Below, in pieces: positions 1-9,382 of a stretch of 64,000 nt of DNA (its first letter is position 1; each line of letters opens with the position of its first letter). The position numbers and the translations under genes were made by a program. The DNA comes from Bacteroidota bacterium (GTDB taxonomy: Bacteria; Bacteroidota; Bacteroidia; Flavobacteriales_D; Crocinitomicaceae): assembly GCA_016192075.1 (NCBI GenBank), contig JACPUU010000021.1:62001-126000 (forward strand), written 5' to 3'. The notes beneath the pieces were generated by a model. The model searched no databases, was not told where the DNA came from, and saw only the letters and a list, made by a program, of their open reading frames with translations.

Positions 1-637
1 CCGGTACAAACTCAGCCGCTTCAACGGCTTCTTTAGGCACAATAACACCAAATACAGCTGCCATTTTCTGCAGGAAAATAGTGCTTGGTTCAGTCAGTGT
101 GAAAATAACCTTATTGCCTTCTGCTTTGATTCCTGAAATTTCAGTCGCTTTTCCATTGTAAAAATCATCACCGCCGGCAATGGTGTTTTTGAACGTGTAA
201 TAGGCTCTGTTCTCAGGCCCTGCCGTAAAAATTGTTTTGAATGTGTAGATGACATCTTCAGATGTTAATTTGCGGCCTTTTCCGCCTTCAAAACAGGCAT
301 TATCGTGAAAATAAACCTCATCACGCAGCGTAAAGGTATACGTTAAACCGTCCGGTGAAATTTGCCAGTCGCTGGCCAGTGAAGGTTCAATTTCAAGCGT
401 TTTTGGATTGTATTTGACAAGCCCTTCAAAGACCTGATCGTAAACCTGTGCGGTTTCAAGTTTCTGAACTTCAACGACACGGATGGGTGAAAAATAACTT
501 CCCATGGGCATCCTGAAAACTCCGCCGTACATACTTTGTTCTTCAACGCTGTTTTCCGCTTCATCTCCGGAACCACTGCAACCAGCCAGAAAAAATACAG
601 GTAAGGTTACAAAAAGATAGATCAATTTTTTACGCAT
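1..637 (-). CDS. ABC transporter peptide-binding lipoprotein (SBP family 5), 3' part outside window
   Basis: The reading frame runs from an ATG at 637 to the window edge (about 212 codons) and is therefore truncated at its C-terminus. The N-terminus has a lipoprotein signal peptide ending in the lipobox LAGC, followed by a Ser/Glu-rich linker. The next part reads like the start of a DppA/OppA-type solute-binding protein: a 'VYDQVFEGLVKYNPKT' stretch, 'PSLASDWQISPDGLTYTFTLRDEVYFHD', then 'LTSEDVIYTFKTIF'. Family knowledge says these proteins bind oligopeptides outside the inner membrane and deliver them to an ABC permease. The permease genes are not visible here. A perfect TAnnTTTG -7 box lies about 40 nt upstream. 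Family assignment is confident; the substrate is unknown. Confidence 0.85.
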   Translation of the reverse strand, partial: MRKKLIYLFVTLPVFFLAGCSGSGDEAENSVEEQSMYGGVFRMPMGSYFSPIRVVEVQKLETAQVYDQVFEGLVKYNPKTLEIEPSLASDWQISPDGLTYTFTLRDEVYFHDNACFEGGKGRKLTSEDVIYTFKTIFTAGPENRAYYTFKNTIAGGDDFYNGKATEISGIKAEGNKVIFTLTEPSTIFLQKMAAVFGVIVPKEAVEAAEFVP

Positions 638-675
638 AGGCTTTGGGGTAAACCAAAAAAGGGTTGATAATACGC

Positions 676-683
676 CAAATATA
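676..683 (-). promoter_or_regulatory. candidate -7 box (TATATTTG) for the peptide-binding lipoprotein
   Basis: TATATTTG on the minus strand matches the Bacteroidota -7 consensus TAnnTTTG and lies about 40 nt upstream of the start codon at 637. No convincing -33 TTG/TTTG is seen at the usual spacing, so this is only a candidate. Confidence 0.35.
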
Positions 684-840
684 AACCAAATTTTATTATA
701 GATTGATGCGGGCCATTTTTTTAAACAGCTACGAATAACCGGCTTTCATAGAAAAAAATTGTTGATTTGTCTTGTTTTTGTTGAAAGTAAGTTTTAATAT
801 TGCGCTAACTTTTGAGCTTACAAGGTTTTTAAATAAAGCT

Positions 841-1653
841 ATGATGTTGAAAAACAGTTACTTACTCTTACTTTTTCTGGGTGCATCCTACTCATCATTT
901 GCAGATTTGTCAATAGAAGGTCATTATCAGGGGAAAAATCTGTTTGTTCAGAACCCTGAAGATGAAGATGGATTTGGTTTTTGTGTAACGAATGCAACTG
1001 TAAACGGTGACCCTATTTCGGACGGAATCCAGTCCAGCGCTTTTGAGATCAATTTTGCGGAATTCAATCTTAAAATCGGTGATGCTGTATTTATTGTTCT
1101 GGAACATGGAATGGGTTGCAAACCAAAAATTCTGAATCCCGAAGTATTGCTTCCAAAAAGTACATTTGTTGTTGCTGAAGGAGCCATTTCATGCACCCCT
1201 GACGGAACGCTTTCCTGGACAACAACCGGTGAATCCGGAAAACTTGCTTTTACAATTGAACAATACCGCTGGAACAAATGGGTTGCCATTGGTGAAGTAG
1301 ATGGCATTGGTTCAGAAGGCCCTAACAAATACAGCTTTAAAGTTTCTCCGCACTCCGGAGAAAACAAAGTGCGTGTTGTACAAACAGACCACACCGGTAA
1401 AAAACGCCCTTCTCCTGAAACTACCTTTACACCAACCGGAGTTAAAGAACCAACCATTACTCCCCTCAAGGTAAAAGACGTTATTAAGTTTATTGCAGAT
1501 GGCTCGTCGGTTGAAACCAAATATGAAATTTACGACGCCTACGGGAACATTGTCAAAAAAGGTGTAGGTTCAGAAGTTGATTGCACAAACCTGAAAAAAG
1601 GTGCGTACTATATCAATTACGACAACAAGAATGAAAAATTTGTGAAGATTTAA
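841..1653 (+). CDS. secreted protein with T9SS-like C-terminus, paralogue of 15453-16268
   Basis: About 270 residues. The ATG at 841 is chosen because it gives a clean signal peptide (MMLKNSYLLLLFLGASYSSFA) and a length equal to the paralogue; the open frame extends upstream without a plausible leader. After the signal come an N-terminal region with conserved GHYQGKNL and DEDGFGFCV motifs, a middle part resembling a fibronectin-III fold (SWTTTGESGKL, WNKWVAIGEV, SPHSGENKVRVVQTD), and a C-terminal tail (YEIYDAYGNIVKKG then LKKGAYYINYDNKNEKFVKI) that resembles a type A T9SS sorting domain. Five cysteines are largely shared with the paralogue. It is followed by a hairpin terminator. I do not recognise a named family for the N-terminal part; likely extracellular or surface-anchored. 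Confidence 0.75.
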   Translation: MMLKNSYLLLLFLGASYSSFADLSIEGHYQGKNLFVQNPEDEDGFGFCVTNATVNGDPISDGIQSSAFEINFAEFNLKIGDAVFIVLEHGMGCKPKILNPEVLLPKSTFVVAEGAISCTPDGTLSWTTTGESGKLAFTIEQYRWNKWVAIGEVDGIGSEGPNKYSFKVSPHSGENKVRVVQTDHTGKKRPSPETTFTPTGVKEPTITPLKVKDVIKFIADGSSVETKYEIYDAYGNIVKKGVGSEVDCTNLKKGAYYINYDNKNEKFVKI

Positions 1654-1671
1654 TTCTTCTCTCCTGATATT

Positions 1672-1709
1672 AAATCCCGGGTTACAATGCGTAGTCCGGG
1701 ATTTTTTTT
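1672..1709 (+). terminator. Rho-independent terminator after the secreted protein gene
   Basis: A stem pairing AAATCCCGG with CCGGGATTT encloses a loop of about 14 nt and is followed by a run of T. It sits 19 nt after the stop codon and just before the epimerase gene. Confidence 0.75.
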
Positions 1710-1730
1710 AGCACCAAATACAACCCTGCT

Positions 1731-2129
1731 ATGAAACTCGAACACATTGGAATTGCAGTTAAAGACCTTGAGAAATCAAACCGGCTTTTTGCAGCACTTT
1801 TTAATCAGGCACCTTATAAAACAGAAGACGTAGAATCTGAAGGTGTCAGAACTTCTTTTTTTAAAACCGGTGAAAGTAAAATTGAGTTGCTGGAAGCTAC
1901 GAGCCCTGACAGTGCCATAGCCAAATTCATTGAAAAAAAGGGAGAAGGTATCCATCACCTGGCATTTGAGGTTGCTGATATTGATTCTGAAATTGAACGA
2001 CTTAAAACCGAAGGTTTTGAACTGATTCACCAAACCCCGAAAGATGGTGCGGACAATAAACGCATTGCCTTTCTACATCCCAAATCTACAAACGGAGTGC
2101 TGGTAGAACTTTGCCAGGAAAAAAACTGA
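1731..2129 (+). CDS. mce: methylmalonyl-CoA epimerase
   Basis: 132 residues, the usual length for this glyoxalase-fold (VOC) enzyme. It interconverts (R)- and (S)-methylmalonyl-CoA in the propionyl-CoA/succinyl-CoA route. Two beta-alpha-beta-beta-beta modules are apparent, and the likely metal ligands are H5 (EHIGIAV), E52 (KIELLE), one of H75/H76 (GIHHLAFEV) and E126 (VLVELCQ). The gene starts 22 nt after a terminator. Its stop codon abuts, with no gap, the stop of the convergent histidine kinase gene. No mutase gene is present in the window. Confidence 0.9.
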   Translation: MKLEHIGIAVKDLEKSNRLFAALFNQAPYKTEDVESEGVRTSFFKTGESKIELLEATSPDSAIAKFIEKKGEGIHHLAFEVADIDSEIERLKTEGFELIHQTPKDGADNKRIAFLHPKSTNGVLVELCQEKN

Positions 2130-3725
2130 TTACACCTGTTTTAATGTAATGCGGAACGTGGTTGCAATACCAGGTTCTGATTTAATTACGGCAATTTTTC
2201 CTTTGTGAAAATCGTCTACAATTCGTTTTGCAAGTGAAAGCCCAAGACCCCACCCGCGTTTTTTGGTAGTATACCCCGGTTGAAATACGGTTTTCAGTTT
2301 GTTGGCCGGTATCCCTTTTCCGTTATCGGTAATATCAATCCACAGCTCATCTTCAAAGGGATGTACCCGCACCTGAATTTTACCCGCTCCCTCCGTTGCA
2401 TCCACCGCGTTTTTGACAATGTTTTCAATAACCCACTCCAGCAACGCCGGATTAACCATGGCATGCAGCCCATCCGCTTCTGAAACAAAGGTGAATTCAA
2501 TTTTAGACGAAATGCGCCTGCGCAAATAATCACAAGCCTTGCCAACAATACCTGCCAACTCAATGCTCTCAAGGACAGCATCTGAACCAATTTTAGAGAA
2601 CCGGTTTGTTACGGTATTGAGCCGGTCAATGTCTTTTTCTATTTCACTTGTAATGCTTTTATCTACACCCTGTGCGGCAAGCAACTCATTCCACGCCATA
2701 AGTGATGAAATAGGTGTACCCAACTGATGCGCCGTTTCTTTGGCCATTCCCACCCACACCTGGTCCTGCTCAGCTTTTCTGAATGTGCTGAACACCAGGT
2801 AGGCAATCAGGATAAAAAGCCCGATCATGAAAAACTGCACAAACGGAAAATATTTCATCTGAATCAGTTCAGGCGAATGCTCAAAATAAATGATACCCTT
2901 GCTGTTACCCCCTAAATCCACTACAATGGAATCACTTTGCGGCAGCCGCGCATCAGGAACCGGGCCAGTGAGTGAATCAAATTCAGGCATGTTGGTTGAA
3001 ATAATACGCCGCGTATCTGAATGAATAAAAACCACGGGCACCAAAAATTCATTATTGACCAGCTCATTGCTAAATGCATCAACCAATGAATCACGGCTGT
3101 TGCGAAGCTCTGCCAGTTTTTCATTTTTAAAGAACACCGAATCAAAATAAAATACCTTTTGCTTTTCACTTCTGTACAAATCCATCTCAATAGGTTGATG
3201 GTTTTTGCGCCACACCGGCAGGTATGATTCTAAACTGTCTGCTTTGGCAACTGTGAAAACGGAATCACGAAAGGCCCTGTTTGCCGTTGGAAACGTTGTG
3301 CGAATGAACCTGCTGATAGCTGTATCCAGGGCTGAAACATTGTAGCTTGAAACCACATTTTCATTCATGTCTGTAACAATCATGGGAGCGGTAGATACCT
3401 CACCCAGAATGCGTACTACAAATGAATAATCATCCAGCGGGCGGTTTGCCTCCTCAATAGCCAGCGCCCACATTTCTACGGTTTTGAAATCACGAATCTG
3501 AATTTCAGAAAGAGCCGCAGTCAACTCTTCAAAAGCCCGGTTGGTAAGGTTTACCAGCTCTGATTTGCGTTTTACACTCTCGGCCCACTGCTCAATACGC
3601 TCAACTTCACGCTGCTGCACCTTGTTCACAATACGGTATGAAAACCAGATAGATGCAACCACCAATAAAATGGCGGCACCCAGCAGGGCAATTTTCCAGC
3701 GTTGTTTTTTATGGTAGAGATTCAT
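2130..3725 (-). CDS. membrane-bound sensor histidine kinase
   Basis: 531 residues. Two transmembrane segments (about 11-31 and 293-313) bracket an extracytoplasmic sensor region of about 260 residues. The cytoplasmic part has an H-box ETAHQLGTPISSL with the phospho-acceptor near H333, an N-box NIVKNAVDAT, and the ATP-binding G-boxes NGKGIP and GWGLGLSLAKRIV. No HAMP or PAS domain is obvious between TM2 and the H-box. No response regulator is adjacent, so the kinase is an orphan in this window. The AHQLGTPISSL variant of the H-box is frequent in Bacteroidota kinases. The signal sensed is unknown. Confidence 0.9.
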   Translation of the reverse strand: MNLYHKKQRWKIALLGAAILLVVASIWFSYRIVNKVQQREVERIEQWAESVKRKSELVNLTNRAFEELTAALSEIQIRDFKTVEMWALAIEEANRPLDDYSFVVRILGEVSTAPMIVTDMNENVVSSYNVSALDTAISRFIRTTFPTANRAFRDSVFTVAKADSLESYLPVWRKNHQPIEMDLYRSEKQKVFYFDSVFFKNEKLAELRNSRDSLVDAFSNELVNNEFLVPVVFIHSDTRRIISTNMPEFDSLTGPVPDARLPQSDSIVVDLGGNSKGIIYFEHSPELIQMKYFPFVQFFMIGLFILIAYLVFSTFRKAEQDQVWVGMAKETAHQLGTPISSLMAWNELLAAQGVDKSITSEIEKDIDRLNTVTNRFSKIGSDAVLESIELAGIVGKACDYLRRRISSKIEFTFVSEADGLHAMVNPALLEWVIENIVKNAVDATEGAGKIQVRVHPFEDELWIDITDNGKGIPANKLKTVFQPGYTTKKRGWGLGLSLAKRIVDDFHKGKIAVIKSEPGIATTFRITLKQV

Positions 3726-3899
3726 AGCGCGTCATGGCAAATAACGCAAAAAGGATTGACTTCGTCTAAGGGTTGTTTAAAAAAGGGAAACACCATGTGG
3801 GAAGAAGCAAGAGGAATGTTGAGTTTCGCAGACTGTCTGATAAGATTAGTTACGTATTCCCTTTGCGCTCATGGCTCTTTCCGCTTACCCTTTTATTCC

Positions 3900-6575
3900 T
3901 CAGAGATCTTCTCCAAACTCCACTTCCTCCTCATCATTCCCTTTGTCTTCTTTCAGTTTATTGAAGAGTTTATTGGACCTTGTTTTATTTTTTTCTTTCT
4001 GTTTTGTGCTGTCCGCTGATTCGATATCTTCTTCATAAAAAATAAATTCAACCTGTCCCTTGTTCTTTTCCTGGATACCGGTAACGGTGGTGTCACTTTT
4101 GAAAAGTCCAAATTCCGTTTTGAGCATTGACTTTAAGTCCTGCTTTTGTTGTGCCAGGTTTTCTTTAATGTCGTTTTTACGTTCATCGGTATCCATTGCA
4201 AAGGTTGGGTTATCGAGCGGTCCGGACATGGTCATGTAAATAACAATTCCCAGCCCGTCGTCTTCAATTTTACCAAACTCTGTATACTCTGCCACCGTTT
4301 TTAAATCACGGAACCTGAAACTGAAATGGTATTCAACATTATTGTCAAAATCATGCCAGCCAAATAAATTTACGTCAAGCGCATTGCATGAAATGGTCAT
4401 TTTTGGAATAAAAATCTTACGGTCTTTAATCTCAATGGTATTGGCCAGGGTTGAAAATTTCAAATGCATCAGCTTCTCTTCGAATTTATCAATGTGCTTA
4501 TTCAGCATCAGTTTAAGTGCGGTATTCGAGCGCATATAATCTGTTATCAGCTTCATGGTTTCCAGGTCATTCAACTCCCCATTGTGAATTTCAACATCAG
4601 ACAATGCGTAAATTTTGTCTTCTATGAGTGAAAAATAAGGGTTAAAAAACAGCAGCAAATCCATGTGTCCGTTTCCTGTGCCTGAAATGTGTTTGTCGGT
4701 AATGGTTTCCTGGTCAAAATTTTTCCATTCACTGAACAGTGATTTTACGTTGACATTTTTAAAATTCAGATTGCCCTCAATCACATTGCCGGCCTCAACC
4801 AGGTTATTAAGCACCAGTTGCCCTGAAACACTACCACCCAGTGTTTTGAGTGAGAAGTCTGATGCCGTTGCTTTGCGGTTAACCAGCAGCAATTTACCTT
4901 TGAGGGCTGTAAACTGATGCTGATCCCAAACCAGGTCACCCACATCCAGGTCAATATTCAGGTTTAAATCAGACGGCAGAATAAATTTTTCTGGTGATTC
5001 GTCTTCTTTGGTATTGGACTCGCCAATAAATTCATTCAAATCAATGTGCGATGATTCTAGTGTGGCAATCATACCCAGGCCCCCAAAACCAGCCAGGTAC
5101 TGGAGCAGGTTATTTAATGCACCGTTCAGCACCAGATCTGATTTTTCAGTTTTAATGGCCAGATCTTTTACGGCAGCATCATTGTCCCGGATAATGACAT
5201 CCCCATTAATTTCACGGTAGGTTATGGCGTCTTCAACATGTTTATAAAGCACATTTCGTAAGCTCAGTGTACCTTGTGATTTTGAAATGGAGAATTTTTC
5301 TTTACGGTATTCAGGGTCAAAAAACTGAATGGCCAGATCCATGTTGAGCTGCACATTGCCTGCAACCTGCTCTACCCCGGGTATTCTGAAAAAGCGGTGA
5401 AATGCAGCCAGGTCAAGGTTTCCCTCCATGCGTGATTTAATAGCCGGCTGCTCAAAATTGCGCACCTGCCCCGTTCCTTTAAAAAAGCTGTTCAGCAGTT
5501 TCAGTTCAAATGTTTCAAACGCCAGCATTTCATCACGGCCTTTTTGTGCATTCTGATAACTACCATCCAATTGCACGTCATAGACCTTGAGCATGTTTGA
5601 AGGATTGGTAAGCGTGCCGTTGGCAAGGTCAAAATCAGCCTTAACCGAAGGCATTTCTGTGGTGGAAACCGGACCCTCAATTTCAGCCTTGAAATTCAAT
5701 ATTCCGGTGCCATTGTAGCGCGGGGCGTCTGGCATGGTACCAGCAGCAAGGCTATTTGCCAAATCTGCAAGTTCAATTTCTTTGCCGCTTATGGCCAGAT
5801 CAATTTGAGTTGAATCAACAAAGCCCCCCAGTTCAAAAGGCATTTTGCCAATGGTAATGTCTCCCTTTTTAAACGTATAAGAACCGGCAGAAATATCAGC
5901 ATCCAGTGTAATTGCCAATTGCGCCGGTTTGTTGCGGATGAGTGTAAGCGAGTTACTTTTGAGTTTGCGAATGTTCACATCAGATTCCGTTACGACCTCA
6001 AATTTGTCAGCACTGAAATCTCCCGTGATCAGGCTTTTTATCACATCAACCTGGTAATACTGACCGGTGGCCAGGTTAGCATACTGAAACGCCAGCCGGT
6101 CAACCCGCAACAATTCCAGCTTAAATTCAAAATTAGAATCGGTTGTATCGGCTGATTCTTTGAAAATGTTGTAATTCACATCACCGTCTTTACCGGTTCG
6201 CAGGTTTAGTTTGGAATCTTCAAAAGCCAGGCGCTGAACGCTGTAATCACCATTCCATATATCCCAAATGTTAAAGGTGAGAAACGATCGTTTTGCAAAA
6301 AGCATGGTGTCTGAGCTTTGCTGGTTTTCAAAAGCATCCCTGATCAGTACATTTCTGAATTCAAGCGATGCCCGTGGAAAATCATGAAACAAAGACAATT
6401 CAATGCTCTGAACTTCGAGGTCCGTTTTCAGGTGATCATTAATTTCATCAATTGCAAATTGTTTAATGTCATCTTCATAAATATGGAGCAATACGGTTAC
6501 CGTTGTCAGCAAAAACAGGCAGACAAAGAAGGTCCAGAAAAGGAATTTGCGAAGGTATTTCCAGAATTTCTGCAT
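3900..6575 (-). CDS. AsmA-family protein
   Basis: 891 residues. One N-terminal transmembrane helix (about 11-33) is followed by the AsmA N-terminal pattern (DEINDHLKTDLEVQSIELSL, FPRASLEFRNV), a long beta-rich middle and the AsmA-like C-terminal region, ending in an acidic, Lys-rich tail (roughly the last 70 residues). AsmA-like proteins belong to the bridge-like lipid transfer superfamily and are thought to move phospholipids between inner and outer membranes; that function is inferred here from family. The ATG at 6575 gives the membrane anchor. The 3' flank up to the kinase gene (3726-3899) holds nothing recognisable. Confidence 0.85.
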   Translation of the reverse strand: MQKFWKYLRKFLFWTFFVCLFLLTTVTVLLHIYEDDIKQFAIDEINDHLKTDLEVQSIELSLFHDFPRASLEFRNVLIRDAFENQQSSDTMLFAKRSFLTFNIWDIWNGDYSVQRLAFEDSKLNLRTGKDGDVNYNIFKESADTTDSNFEFKLELLRVDRLAFQYANLATGQYYQVDVIKSLITGDFSADKFEVVTESDVNIRKLKSNSLTLIRNKPAQLAITLDADISAGSYTFKKGDITIGKMPFELGGFVDSTQIDLAISGKEIELADLANSLAAGTMPDAPRYNGTGILNFKAEIEGPVSTTEMPSVKADFDLANGTLTNPSNMLKVYDVQLDGSYQNAQKGRDEMLAFETFELKLLNSFFKGTGQVRNFEQPAIKSRMEGNLDLAAFHRFFRIPGVEQVAGNVQLNMDLAIQFFDPEYRKEKFSISKSQGTLSLRNVLYKHVEDAITYREINGDVIIRDNDAAVKDLAIKTEKSDLVLNGALNNLLQYLAGFGGLGMIATLESSHIDLNEFIGESNTKEDESPEKFILPSDLNLNIDLDVGDLVWDQHQFTALKGKLLLVNRKATASDFSLKTLGGSVSGQLVLNNLVEAGNVIEGNLNFKNVNVKSLFSEWKNFDQETITDKHISGTGNGHMDLLLFFNPYFSLIEDKIYALSDVEIHNGELNDLETMKLITDYMRSNTALKLMLNKHIDKFEEKLMHLKFSTLANTIEIKDRKIFIPKMTISCNALDVNLFGWHDFDNNVEYHFSFRFRDLKTVAEYTEFGKIEDDGLGIVIYMTMSGPLDNPTFAMDTDERKNDIKENLAQQKQDLKSMLKTEFGLFKSDTTVTGIQEKNKGQVEFIFYEEDIESADSTKQKEKNKTRSNKLFNKLKEDKGNDEEEVEFGEDL

Positions 6576-6922
6576 TAACCTGCAAAGTTAGGTTAACACA
6601 TAACGCAATACCGGCGAAGGTTACGGAGATTATCAACTGTGCCGGGTTAGTAGCGGACCGGCGAACCGCAAATGCGACAGGTTTAAACAGCGCCTTGTGA
6701 CGGCACATCTTAACGGTTGTAGCAACCTGTTTCAAAAAACACACAAATCCTTTTAAAAACAAGCATTACAATGCCTCGCTCACACGGTATAGGATGGTTT
6801 TATACAGGTATCAAAATTAATGATTGAACAAGGGGTCAAAAAAAAGCGGATTCCAGTTTAGAAGTATGCTAATCTTCCTAAATTTGATGCAGTATTTAAT
6901 TATTCACTAAACTTTATATAAA
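6576..6922. other. intergenic region between divergent asmA-like and sodA genes
   Basis: 347 bp with no supportable ORF. The right-hand part holds the candidate sodA promoter. The rest shows no hairpin or repeat that I could support. Confidence 0.6.
6857..6886 (+). promoter_or_regulatory. candidate sodA promoter (TTTA-N18-TAAATTTG)
   Basis: TAAATTTG at 6879-6886 matches the Bacteroidota -7 element TAnnTTTG, with a near-consensus TTTA 18 nt upstream. The start codon follows 36 nt after the -7 box. Confidence 0.5.
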
Positions 6923-7528
6923 ATGGCCTTTGAATTACCAGCTTTACCATATGCGCACAATGCGCTTGAACCGCATATTGATGAACTAACCATGCAAATT
7001 CACCATGGTAAACACCATGCGGCTTATACTGCAAATTTGAATGCAGCTATTGCCGGCACTGATCTGGAAGGAAAATCAATTGAACAAATTCTGGAAAAAT
7101 GCATTGACATGCCCGCAGTCAGAAACAACGGCGGTGGGTATTACAATCACACCCTTTTCTGGCAGATGATGGCCCCAAATGCGGGCGGACAGCCAACCGG
7201 CGAATTAGCCGATGCCATTAACAAGGCGTTTGGCTCATTTGATGCCTTTAAAGAAAATTTTTCCAAGGCTGCAGCAACTCGTTTTGGATCAGGCTGGGCC
7301 TGGCTTTGCGTGAAAAAAGGCGGGACACTTGAAATTTGCTCAACCGCAAACCAGGACAATACGTTAATGCCTGGTATTGGCTGCGGCGGAACACCAATTC
7401 TGGGGCTGGATGTATGGGAACATGCCTATTATCTGAAATACCAGAACAGAAGACCAGATTATATCAACGCTTTTTTCAACGTGATTAACTGGACTGAAGT
7501 AGCTAAAAGATACGCCTCAGGAAAATAA
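6923..7528 (+). CDS. sodA: superoxide dismutase, Mn/Fe family (Mn-type signature)
   Basis: 201 residues, full length. It dismutates superoxide to peroxide and oxygen in the cytoplasm (no signal peptide). Predicted metal ligands are H27 (IHHGKHH), H76 (YYNHTLFW), D163 and H167 ([13 protein letters not shown]). The second-sphere pattern, Gly in GGGYYNH and Gln144 in TANQD, is that of Mn-type enzymes; Fe-type enzymes place the Gln in the first position. I therefore call it Mn-type or cambialistic. A strong terminator follows. C60, C129, C139 and C154 are extra cysteines of no obvious role. Confidence 0.93.
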   Translation: MAFELPALPYAHNALEPHIDELTMQIHHGKHHAAYTANLNAAIAGTDLEGKSIEQILEKCIDMPAVRNNGGGYYNHTLFWQMMAPNAGGQPTGELADAINKAFGSFDAFKENFSKAAATRFGSGWAWLCVKKGGTLEICSTANQDNTLMPGIGCGGTPILGLDVWEHAYYLKYQNRRPDYINAFFNVINWTEVAKRYASGK

Positions 7529-7547
7529 GAATACAAGCATTTTAATA

Positions 7548-7580
7548 AAGAGGGGTCCAACATTGGATTCCTCTTTTTTT
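7548..7580 (+). terminator. Rho-independent terminator after sodA
   Basis: Stem AAGAGGGGTCCAA pairs with TTGGATTCCTCTT (with G.U pairs) around a very short loop, followed by seven T. It separates sodA from the next gene. Confidence 0.85.
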
Positions 7581-7593
7581 ATTAATTTTAGGT

Positions 7594-7962
7594 ATGAAAA
7601 AAACGTGCGGACTGCTTTTCGGTCTGATGGTGATTAGCCTGCTTTCTTCATGCCTTAAGGCCAAAACAGAACCTGTTAATGCGGCAGAATGCCCAACAGT
7701 TATAAGCTATTCACTTGAGATAGAACCTATCATTCATGCTTCGTGCATGACCAATCTTGGTCCCGGCACCGGATGTCATGACGCCTGGATTACCAACTAC
7801 GATAATGTAAAATCATACCTTGACCTGGACATCTGGCAGGCGGATGTACTGATCAACAAAACCATGCCTAAAATACCAAATGACTTTGCCATTGACTCAC
7901 TTACGGCAGATGAATTACAGGTTATGAAATGCTGGATTGATCAGGGGTATCCGCAAAACTAG
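7594..7962 (+). CDS. small lipoprotein with degenerate cytochrome c-type haem site
   Basis: 122 residues. The signal peptide ends in a lipobox (LLSSC), so the mature protein should be lipid-anchored. The body resembles Bacteroidota lipoproteins with a cytochrome c-like domain ('IEPIIHASC...GCHD...YDNVKSYL...MPK...ADELQVMKCWIDQGYPQN'). The expected CXXCH is stretched to CX9CH (C-MTNLGPGTG-CH), and a Met-Pro (MPK) plus the 'W-I-x-x-G-x-P-x-N' ending are typical of these domains. Whether haem is bound is not decidable from sequence. The gene sits between sodA and a phosphatase gene with no visible shared function. Confidence 0.65.
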   Translation: MKKTCGLLFGLMVISLLSSCLKAKTEPVNAAECPTVISYSLEIEPIIHASCMTNLGPGTGCHDAWITNYDNVKSYLDLDIWQADVLINKTMPKIPNDFAIDSLTADELQVMKCWIDQGYPQN

Positions 7963-8020
7963 GCAATCGTTCTACAGTCCCTCTTCAGGTAAAACCATTG
8001 AATTTTTTATCTTTAACCAG

Positions 8021-9382
8021 ATGCGCCTTAAAACTATTTGGACAACCATTACCTTTCTTGGGTTAAAAGAGCAGGATGAATTCAAGCACCGTGAAGTGGT
8101 GCTGATGAACAAACTTATTTTCATTTCCAGCCTGCTGATGGCCGGTCTACTGCCAGTAGAAATTCTTATTAACGGGTGGGAATTTGTCTGGCTTGAGGGA
8201 ATGATCATTTTGCTCTGTGCATCAACCCTTGCATTTAATTACATCGGCTGGTTCACTTTTTCCAAATTTTACTTTTTTGTGGTAGCCGTATCTATTATTT
8301 TTTGGCTTGGATTAGCCATTGGAAAAGGTTCTGCCAACGAATTATTTTTCTTTCCGACATTCATTTTTCCTGCCATGCTGTTTAATGACCGCAGGGTTAT
8401 TATTTCGCTGTCAGTGACTGCCTTTCTGCTTTTTGTGCTGCAATCTTACCTGATGGATTTTGTTGAGCCGGCACTTTATGTAAAGCCTGAAATAAAGGCC
8501 ACCATACGGTATCTGTTTTATATTATTGTTTTCACCATTGTGTTTTTTGAAATCTATTATTTCAGAACTATTAATTACCGGTTTCAGTTATTACTAGCGT
8601 CAAAAAATGAAGAAATTGAGTTTAAAAACAGGGAAATTATTGACTCTATTAATTACGCCAAACGCATACAGGAAGCCATTTTACTGCCGCTCGACCTGGT
8701 GAAAAATCACCTGCCTGATTCCTTCGTTATTTTTAAGCCCAAAGACATTGTTGCAGGTGATTTTTACTGGATTGAAGAATCAGACGGAAAAACCCTTTTT
8801 GCCGTGGCAGATTGTACCGGGCACGGCGTACCCGGTGCCATGGTAAGCGTGGTTTGTCACAATGCTTTAAACAGTTCACTGCGTGAGTTTGACCTGACTG
8901 AGCCGGGCAAAATTCTTGACAAAACCCGTGAACTGGTGATTAAACAATTTTCAAAAAGCCACCAGGATGTAAAAGACGGAATGGATATTTCACTCTGCTC
9001 CTATTCTCCCTCAAATGGTATGCTGAACTGGGCCGGTGCAAATAATCCGCTTTGGATTCTGCGTCACGCCACCGGCGAAATAGAAGAGTTTAAACCAGAC
9101 AAACAATCGGTGGGAAAAGGAAACCTGGATCAGAAATTTAATACCCGCAGCATTCCACTTTCAAAAGGCGACCAGGTGTATATTTTTTCAGATGGTTTTG
9201 CTGATCAGTTTGGTGGTGAGCGGGGTAAAAAGTATAAATACAAACCCTTTAAAGATTTGCTGCTGGCCAATGCCACCAAAAGTATGGAGGAACAAAGTGC
9301 CATCATTCTGAAAGAATTTGATACCTGGAAACATGACCTGGAGCAGGTGGATGATGTTTGTATAATCGGTGTGAGAATATGA
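8021..9382 (+). CDS. membrane-anchored PP2C/SpoIIE-type serine phosphatase
   Basis: About 453 residues. The ATG at 8021 is preferred: an earlier in-frame ATG at 7937 would overlap the preceding gene by 26 nt and add a non-hydrophobic leader. The N-terminal half has five to six transmembrane helices, followed by a short coiled stretch (NEEIEFKNREIIDSINYAKRIQEA) and a SpoIIE/PP2C domain with metal-binding motifs GDFYWIE, ADCTGHGVPGAMVS, KDGMDISLC and FSDGFADQFGG. The family dephosphorylates Ser/Thr-phosphorylated partners such as anti-sigma-factor antagonists; no such partner is nearby. The last codons (I-G-V-R-I-stop) are part of a repeat duplicated downstream. A soluble paralogue lies at 24935-25780. 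Confidence 0.85.
   Translation: MRLKTIWTTITFLGLKEQDEFKHREVVLMNKLIFISSLLMAGLLPVEILINGWEFVWLEGMIILLCASTLAFNYIGWFTFSKFYFFVVAVSIIFWLGLAIGKGSANELFFFPTFIFPAMLFNDRRVIISLSVTAFLLFVLQSYLMDFVEPALYVKPEIKATIRYLFYIIVFTIVFFEIYYFRTINYRFQLLLASKNEEIEFKNREIIDSINYAKRIQEAILLPLDLVKNHLPDSFVIFKPKDIVAGDFYWIEESDGKTLFAVADCTGHGVPGAMVSVVCHNALNSSLREFDLTEPGKILDKTRELVIKQFSKSHQDVKDGMDISLCSYSPSNGMLNWAGANNPLWILRHATGEIEEFKPDKQSVGKGNLDQKFNTRSIPLSKGDQVYIFSDGFADQFGGERGKKYKYKPFKDLLLANATKSMEEQSAIILKEFDTWKHDLEQVDDVCIIGVRI

Noticed and set aside
948-1520. 190-codon ORF on the minus strand inside the secreted-protein gene
   Set aside because: It is an antisense shadow of the well-supported plus-strand gene and has no recognisable domain or start context.
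3702-4019. 105-codon plus-strand ORF between the kinase and AsmA genes
   Set aside because: It runs antisense into the AsmA 3' end and shows no domain or leader.
7937-8020. Upstream start for the membrane phosphatase
   Set aside because: It would overlap the preceding gene by 26 nt and add a polar leader; the ATG at 8021 fits better.
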